Shown in pieces: positions 58,879 to 64,000 of a stretch of DNA of 64,000 bases. The stretch's first letter is position 1. Each line of letters opens with the position of its first letter. Under the pieces are notes generated by a model. That model did no database searches, was not told where the DNA came from, and saw only the letters and a list, made by a program, of their open reading frames with translations. Source of the stretch: an uncultured Lachnospiraceae bacterium. GTDB lineage: Bacteria; Bacillota; Clostridia; Lachnospirales; Lachnospiraceae. Made by a program: the position numbers and the translations under genes. The DNA is taken from the NCBI GenBank assembly GCA_910584915.1, contig CAJUDM010000026.1, forward strand, positions 1-64,000, given 5' to 3'.

Positions 58879-60426
58879 ATGCTTGATGTCATTATAGCGG
58901 TATTGGTGACTCTTGTCGTTGCTGTTCCCGTATCTGCTTATGCAGCGATCAACTATCGCAAAAAGGTAGTGGAATCCAAGATCGGAAGTGCGGAGGAAAA
59001 GGCAAGGGAGATCATCGATGAAGCTTTGAAGACTGCTGAGACGAAGAAGCGTGAAGCACAGCTCGAGACGAAGGAAGAGTCCATTCGCGTAAAAAATGAA
59101 CTGGACAAAGAGATCAAAGAGCGAAGAGCGGAAGCGCAGCGCTATGAACGCCGGGTACAGCAGAAGGAAGAGAACATCGAGAAAAAGGCCGATGCCATTG
59201 AGAAAAAAGAAGCAAGCCTTGCTGCGAGGGAAGATCGTTTATCGAAGCAGCGGGAGGAAGTTTCAAAGCTGAACGAGCAAAGATTACAGGAACTGGAGAG
59301 AATCTCTGGATTAACCTCTGAACAGGCAAAGGAATATTTACTGAAAATTGTTGAAGATGAAGTGAAACATGAGTCCGCGGTTATGATCAAAGAAATGGAA
59401 ACCCGGGCGAAGGAGGAAGCAGACAAAAAAGCAAAGGAATATGTTGTCACTGCCATTCAGAAATGCGCAGCTGACCATGTTTCGGAAACTACGATATCTG
59501 TTGTACAGCTTCCGAATGACGAGATGAAGGGAAGGATCATCGGCAGGGAGGGTAGAAATATCAGGACCCTCGAGACGATGACAGGGGTGGATCTGATCAT
59601 TGATGATACACCGGAAGCAGTCATCCTTTCCGCATTCGATCCTATCAGGAGGGAAGTGGCGCGTATTGCCCTTGAAAAACTGATCGTCGATGGCCGTATA
59701 CATCCGGCCAGGATCGAGGAGATGGTTGAGAAGGCGCAGAGAGAAGTCGATGTAATGATTAAGGAGGAAGGTGAAGCGGCAACTCTGGAAGTCGGAGTGC
59801 ATGGTATTCACCCGGAACTTATCAAGTTGCTTGGTAAGATGAAGTTCAGAACAAGCTATGGACAGAATGCCCTAAAGCATTCCATTGAAGTTGCACAGCT
59901 TTCCGGGCTGCTTGCGGCGGAGATGGGGCTGGATGTCAGGATGGCGAAAAGGGCAGGACTTCTGCATGATATAGGCAAGGCAGTGGATCATGAAATGGAA
60001 GGTTCCCACATACAGCTTGGCTCCGAACTTTGTAGAAAGTATAAGGAATCTGCAACCGTAATTAATGCGGTGGAATCTCATCACGGCGATGTAGAGGCAC
60101 AGTCTCTCATTGCGTGTATCGTACAGGCGGCTGATACCATTTCTGCAGCCAGGCCAGGTGCGAGAAGAGAAACCCTTGAGACATATACGAGCAGACTGAG
60201 ACAATTAGAAGAAATCACAAACAATTTTAAAGGCGTAGATAAATCTTTTGCTATTCAGGCGGGTAGAGAGATTCGGGTAATGGTAGTTCCAGAGCAGATA
60301 TCTGATTCTGATATGGTTCTGCTTGCAAGGGATGTTTCCAAGAAGATAGAAGCTGAACTGGAATATCCCGGGCAGATCAAAGTCAATGTGATCAGAGAAA
60401 GCCGCGTAGTTGATTATGCAAAATAA
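58879..60426 (+). CDS. rny: Ribonuclease Y
   Basis: A 515-aa RNase Y: an N-terminal membrane helix (about 3-25), a long coiled coil (about 30-190), a KH domain (about 205-270; LPNDEMKGRIIGREGRNIRTLE) and an HD domain (about 330-425; LLHDIGKAVDHE). It is the endonuclease that starts decay of many mRNAs in Firmicutes. ATG 58879 is set by AAGGAGGTG nine bases ahead; an in-frame GTG lies inside that site. A terminator follows. Confidence 0.96.
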   Translation: MLDVIIAVLVTLVVAVPVSAYAAINYRKKVVESKIGSAEEKAREIIDEALKTAETKKREAQLETKEESIRVKNELDKEIKERRAEAQRYERRVQQKEENIEKKADAIEKKEASLAAREDRLSKQREEVSKLNEQRLQELERISGLTSEQAKEYLLKIVEDEVKHESAVMIKEMETRAKEEADKKAKEYVVTAIQKCAADHVSETTISVVQLPNDEMKGRIIGREGRNIRTLETMTGVDLIIDDTPEAVILSAFDPIRREVARIALEKLIVDGRIHPARIEEMVEKAQREVDVMIKEEGEAATLEVGVHGIHPELIKLLGKMKFRTSYGQNALKHSIEVAQLSGLLAAEMGLDVRMAKRAGLLHDIGKAVDHEMEGSHIQLGSELCRKYKESATVINAVESHHGDVEAQSLIACIVQAADTISAARPGARRETLETYTSRLRQLEEITNNFKGVDKSFAIQAGREIRVMVVPEQISDSDMVLLARDVSKKIEAELEYPGQIKVNVIRESRVVDYAK

Positions 60427-60440
60427 GTACATGAAAATGA

Positions 60441-60473
60441 AGCCCTGCAGTGCATTGCTGCAGGGCTTTTTTG
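60441..60473 (+). terminator. Terminator after rny
   Basis: AGCCCTGCAG pairs with CTGCAGGGCT, followed by TTTTTT. Confidence 0.93.
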
Positions 60474-60646
60474 TGCTATTTACCTTAAAAATGTGGAGTT
60501 TCGGCTTTTATTTTTTATGGTTTTTCTATTGCCCTGCTTTATCGTATTGTAGTAAAATGTCAGGAGTGGATTATTGTATACAATGATACTTTCGGTATCA
60601 AAAACCCATATGATGAAAATAACAGAGGATATGGAGAGGAGACGTT

Positions 60647-61936
60647 ATGAAGACATTTCAGGAGATGAGCAGGCAGGAACTGGAAGAGCAGCGCAGTAAG
60701 CTGACAGCTGCATTTGAGGAGATCAGGGCAGAGGGGTTAAAATTGGATATGTCCAGAGGAAAGCCGGCGCCAGAGCAGCTTGACACCGCGATGCCGCTCA
60801 TGGATGTTTTGAACTCTGAATCCGTTTTGCAGACAGAGAGTGGTGTGGACTGCAGGAACTACGGTATCATGGACGGTATACCGGAAGTAAAAAGGCTGAT
60901 GGCGGATATGCTTGACACAAAACCTGAAAATGTTATCGTGGACGGGAATGCCAGCCTGTCGCTTATGTTTGACGCGGTATCACATTCCGTGACTCACGGC
61001 GTGTGCGGAAGCACTCCCTGGTGTAAGCTTGACAAGGTGAAGTTTTTGTGTCCGGCTCCCGGTTATGACAGGCATTTTAAGGTGACGGAATATTTTGGGA
61101 TCGAGATGATCACGATACCGATGACAGAGAACGGACCGGATATGGATCTGGTGGAGAAGTATGTGAAGGAGGATGCCTCTGTGAAGGGCATCTGGTGCGT
61201 ACCGAAATATTCCAATCCGCAGGGATATACCTACTCGGATGAGACAGTGAGGCGCTTTGCGGCGCTTGAGCCGGCGGCGGAAGATTTCAGGATCTACTGG
61301 GATAATGCCTACTGTATCCATGATCTGTATGAAGATAAGAGTGACGAACTTCTGGAGATTTTCACGGAATGTGAGAAGGCCGGGCATCCTGACCTTGTGT
61401 TTGAGTTTGCCTCCACATCCAAGATCAGCTTTGCGGGAGCAGGTATCTCGGCAGTGGCGAGTTCCGCCAGAAATCTGGACTGGTTTAAAAAGGTCATGAC
61501 AGTGCAGACGATCGGCCCGGATAAGGTCAATCAGCTTCGCCATGCGAGATATTTTAAAAATAAGGAGGGACTGAAGGCGCAGATGATGAAGAATTCCGCG
61601 CTGATCCGCCCGAAGTTTGAGCTGGTGCTCGGAATGCTCAAGGAAGAACTGGACGGCCTCGGTATCGGCAGGTGGACGAATCCGGTGGGCGGATATTTTA
61701 TTTCTTTTGATGCAATGGAAGGCTGTGCGAAGGCGATCGTTGCAAAATGCAAGGAGGGAGGGATGGTGCTAACCGGGGCTGGCGCGACTTATCCCTATGG
61801 CGTGGATCCAAAAGACAGCAATATCAGGATTGCACCGTCTTACCCCTCTCTGGCGGAGATGAAGGAGGCGACGAAGCTGTTCATACTGTGCGTGAAGTTA
61901 GTCAGCATTGAGAAGCTGCTGGAAGGGGCGGAATAA
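60647..61936 (+). CDS. PLP-dependent aminotransferase (class I/II fold)
   Basis: A 429-aa aminotransferase of the PF12897-type aspartate aminotransferase-like group. Substrate-side GKPAPEQLDTAMPL at the start, NPQGYTYS, DNAYCIHDL and the PLP Lys in FASTSKISFAGAG are visible; an Arg in IRIAPSYPS near the end would bind the carboxylate. Specificity is uncertain. Unlike MocR proteins it has no DNA-binding domain. ATG 60647 follows GGAGAGGAGACG. It neighbours a NUDIX gene 68 bases on. Confidence 0.9.
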   Translation: MKTFQEMSRQELEEQRSKLTAAFEEIRAEGLKLDMSRGKPAPEQLDTAMPLMDVLNSESVLQTESGVDCRNYGIMDGIPEVKRLMADMLDTKPENVIVDGNASLSLMFDAVSHSVTHGVCGSTPWCKLDKVKFLCPAPGYDRHFKVTEYFGIEMITIPMTENGPDMDLVEKYVKEDASVKGIWCVPKYSNPQGYTYSDETVRRFAALEPAAEDFRIYWDNAYCIHDLYEDKSDELLEIFTECEKAGHPDLVFEFASTSKISFAGAGISAVASSARNLDWFKKVMTVQTIGPDKVNQLRHARYFKNKEGLKAQMMKNSALIRPKFELVLGMLKEELDGLGIGRWTNPVGGYFISFDAMEGCAKAIVAKCKEGGMVLTGAGATYPYGVDPKDSNIRIAPSYPSLAEMKEATKLFILCVKLVSIEKLLEGAE

Positions 61937-62004
61937 GATTCGAAACGGAAGAAAATATGAAGCGAAGAGGTCACATATAAAACAGGAAAGGTGCAGGGAA
62001 AACT

Positions 62005-62556
62005 ATGTCGGAAGAATTCAAACGCCTTGAGCGGACGCTCGTACAGAATGGAAAAATCATCGATTACTACCAGGACACGGTGCAGGTTCCCAACGGAAAT
62101 GTGGTAAAATGGGATTTCATCGGACATAAGGGGGCGGCGGCGATGCTGGCTGTCAGGGAGGACGGAAAGCTTCTCATGGTGCGCCAGTGGCGAAACGCGC
62201 TTGACCGGTATACGCTGGAGATCCCTGCGGGCGGCAAAAACAGCATCGACGAGCCCACGGAGACGGCGGCAGTCCGCGAACTGGAGGAGGAGACTGGGTA
62301 TATTGCGGGAAAAGTGCAGTTTCTGCTCAGTATTTATACGACAGTGGCGTTTTGTAATGAAAAAATCGATATCTATCTGGCGAGGGATTTGAAGAGGCGG
62401 GAGAGCCAGCATCTGGACGAGGACGAATTTATCGATGTGAAGGCGTGCGGCCTGGACGAACTCGTACAGATGATCTATGACGGGAAAATTGAGGATTCCA
62501 AGACAGTCAGTGCCATTATGACATATAAGAGCATGCTGATGGACGGGAGACTGTGA
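62005..62556 (+). CDS. NUDIX hydrolase, ADP-ribose pyrophosphatase type
   Basis: A 183-aa NUDIX protein. The box G-x5-E-x7-REUxEExGU is met by GGKNSIDEPTETAAVREL then EEETGY (76-99). VRQWRNALDRYTLEIPAG before it is the usual ADP-ribose pyrophosphatase (NudF) lead-in. It probably cleaves ADP-ribose to AMP and ribose-5-phosphate. AGGAAAGG lies upstream of ATG 62005. Complete. Confidence 0.93.
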   Translation: MSEEFKRLERTLVQNGKIIDYYQDTVQVPNGNVVKWDFIGHKGAAAMLAVREDGKLLMVRQWRNALDRYTLEIPAGGKNSIDEPTETAAVRELEEETGYIAGKVQFLLSIYTTVAFCNEKIDIYLARDLKRRESQHLDEDEFIDVKACGLDELVQMIYDGKIEDSKTVSAIMTYKSMLMDGRL

Positions 62557-62559
62557 GAG

Positions 62560-62690
62560 GGCAGCCCAGGGTGCAGCGAGTGTCTGGTTGATGCCGGACG
62601 GGGCACATTGGGCGGCCATTTGATGCCAGAAAGAGTACATTGGGTGCCCGGTTGATTAAGGCAGACGGCACACGCTGTTGCAGCGGGCTG
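62560..62690. repeat. Degenerate tandem repeat region
   Basis: Related segments with GGTTGATGCCGGACGGGGCA, TTTGATGCCAGAAAGAGTACATTGG and GGTTGATTAAGGCAGACGGCA recur with a period near 38-50. Lies in the 219-bp gap between the NUDIX and SpoIIM-like genes. Confidence 0.4.
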
Positions 62691-62775
62691 CGCTTTGGCG
62701 GGATATACTGTTGTCCGGGCATATAAACGGGGACTTCTTCATATATTGAATGGAGTACAGAGGAAGTCCACATAT

Positions 62776-63432
62776 ATGGTTGGAGAAAGACTGAAATTAC
62801 GAAAAACAGAAAATATCTTTCGACTGTTTCGGGAAAATGATGAGGCGGAGCAGATGGCAAGGCTGTTGTATACACTGCTTTTTGGATTTTTTGCCGGGAT
62901 CCTGGGTATGATCTTAAAGCAGGAAAGCCTGCTCTATCATACGGGCTTTTTGGACAGCTATACGTTGAGCCCGGTGAAGTATCTGGATCCCGATACAAAG
63001 AAACTTTTAGTCACGATATTCATGCAGCGGATCGGGATGGCTGCCCTGCTTGTCATCCTGTCGACGACCTATCTGGGATGTGTGGCGGTTTATGCCTATC
63101 AGATCTGGAGCGGGCTGGCAATGGGGATTCTGGCGGCGGGCAGCATGATACGTTATGGCATGAAGGGAATCTGGCTGATCGTTGGAAGCCTTCTGCCGCA
63201 GCAGCTTATTTTGATACCGGCCTTTCTGATGCTGTCAGTGAAATGCTGCGGATTGTGCAGGATCATGTATTTCGGAGGAGTATCAGGCGGCTTTACGGGG
63301 AGGGACAGAGGAAGGTTTGTCATCAGAAAGGGAATGCAGATGACGGCGTCCATTGCGATGATCGTTGCGGGATGTTTTGTGGAAGCATATATCAATCCGA
63401 TGATACTGAAATTTGTACTGCGGCTTTTTTAA
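62776..63432 (+). CDS. spoIIM: Stage II sporulation protein M-like membrane protein
   Basis: A 218-aa membrane protein with about five helices of the SpoIIM/DUF95 type (LYTLLFGFFAGILGMIL near residue 30; GLAMGILAAGSM; ILIPAFLMLS). In sporulation SpoIIM joins SpoIID and SpoIIP to drive engulfment. ATG 62776 with GAGGAAG about 9 bases ahead is used; the frame is open further upstream through repeats. Its position between NUDIX and xerD genes is typical of Lachnospiraceae. Confidence 0.85.
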   Translation: MVGERLKLRKTENIFRLFRENDEAEQMARLLYTLLFGFFAGILGMILKQESLLYHTGFLDSYTLSPVKYLDPDTKKLLVTIFMQRIGMAALLVILSTTYLGCVAVYAYQIWSGLAMGILAAGSMIRYGMKGIWLIVGSLLPQQLILIPAFLMLSVKCCGLCRIMYFGGVSGGFTGRDRGRFVIRKGMQMTASIAMIVAGCFVEAYINPMILKFVLRLF

Positions 63433-63512
63433 GATTGCGTTGCTTTTCCTAAAAAAATATACTATGATAAAAAATATACTGTTGTGATAGTTTTGAGGGA
63501 AAGGTGCGGCGC

Positions 63513-64000
63513 ATGGAACGGGAAATTGAATCTTTTATTGCATATCTGCACAATATTAAGAAGACGTCCCCCAACACGGAGATGTCCTACAGACGCGATC
63601 TGACAAAGATGCGGATCTATCTGGAAGTGACGGCGGGCTCTCCGGCTGTGCATGAAGTGACGAAAGAGAATCTGAAAAAATATTTGGCTTATATGGAGCG
63701 CAGGAAATATAAGGCTTCCACGATATCCAGGAGCATCGCCTCCATGAAGGCGTTTTATCATTATCTGCTGAAAAACGGAAAAGTATCAGAGGATGTATCC
63801 GCCTGCCTGAAAGCGCCGAAGGTGGAGCGGAGAGTACCGGATGTCCTGTCGGCGGAGGAGACGGAGCGTTTGCTGGAGGGACCTTCCGGGGATTCCGATA
63901 AGGAGATCAGGGACAGCGCGATGCTGGAGCTTTTGTATGCCACAGGCATCAGGGTGTCGGAGTTAATTCGGTTGAGGCTTTCAGATATCAATATGCATAT
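63513..64000 (+). CDS. xerD: XerD-type tyrosine recombinase (cut by window end)
   Basis: The first 162 residues of a site-specific tyrosine recombinase. The N-terminal SAM-like core-binding domain (about 1-90; IESFIAYLHNIKKTSPNTEMSY, STISRSIASMKAFYHYLL) and the start of the catalytic domain with the first active-site Arg in YATGIRVSELIRL are visible. Remaining catalytic residues lie beyond the window. XerD with XerC resolves chromosome dimers; a phage-type integrase is less likely given the core context. ATG 63513 has GGGAAAGGTG ahead. Confidence 0.88.
   Translation, partial: MEREIESFIAYLHNIKKTSPNTEMSYRRDLTKMRIYLEVTAGSPAVHEVTKENLKKYLAYMERRKYKASTISRSIASMKAFYHYLLKNGKVSEDVSACLKAPKVERRVPDVLSAEETERLLEGPSGDSDKEIRDSAMLELLYATGIRVSELIRLRLSDINMH

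Noticed and set aside
1..64000. tRNA, rRNA, transposase or prophage genes
   Set aside because: Intergenic spaces were read on both strands and no tRNA-like cloverleaf, rRNA segment, transposase or phage structural gene was recognised; a covariance search would be needed to exclude small RNAs.

Overview
The window looks like chromosome of a spore-forming Lachnospiraceae-type clostridium (Firmicutes). The evidence is the right-hand core block, rqcH / yicC-remA-gmk-rpoZ-rimO-pgsA-cinA / recA-recX-rny, followed by an aminotransferase, a NUDIX hydrolase, a SpoIIM-like protein and a XerD-type recombinase. That order is familiar from this family. Strong AGGAGG ribosome sites, TTGACA/TATAAT promoters, a Spo0A-type DNA-binding protein, a SpoVB/MurJ-type flippase and a possible exosporium protein agree with it. 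This assignment is inference from gene content; no search was run.

Layout. 1-2.4 kb: leftward GNAT and unknown genes. 2.6-6.0 kb: a redox-flavoured block, with a TetR-controlled operon of an iron-sulfur-flavoprotein-like reductase and a membrane FMN-binding protein, then HxlR and Crp/Fnr regulators, then a convergent thioredoxin gene with a Crp-like palindrome at its promoter. 6.2-11.7 kb: DUF3788, a membrane protein, CbiK-type chelatase and AraC regulators; two reading frames here look like accidental fusions. 11.7-16.9 kb: a GDP-L-fucose module (gmd, fcl, manC, manA) behind a structured leader with its own small ORF. The module also holds a 135-bp palindromic element and an 11-unit, 17-bp tandem array. 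16.9-24 kb: accessory genes (DUF2461, a sigma factor with a Cys cluster, CPBP protease, exosporium-like protein, regulators, rifampin ADP-ribosyltransferase, an HD protein and an MBL pseudogene).

24-31 kb is rich in signal transduction. Two tandem sigma/DUF4179 anti-sigma pairs have sigma genes identical over 349 bp but diverged sensors. They are followed by an Ogt-type DNA repair gene and a SigV/RsiV-like sigma/anti-sigma/lipoprotein operon with an ECF-type promoter. 31-43 kb: a decayed AAA/PD-(D/E)XK gene, XRE/membrane-protein pairs, a radical SAM gene overlapping azlC-azlD, HAD and HD hydrolases, and a PTS permease with a Cof phosphatase and AraC regulator. 43-47 kb: a receiver-less Spo0A-like protein, glycogen synthase and a flippase. 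47-64 kb: the conserved core described above, with LexA-type boxes at recA.

No rRNA, tRNA, CRISPR array, transposase gene or prophage was recognised. The most unusual items are the gmd leader with interlocked hairpins and a coupled small ORF, the gene-converted sigma pair, the 135-bp palindrome beside the tandem array, the trxA promoter palindrome next to a Crp-family gene, and the receiver-less Spo0A.
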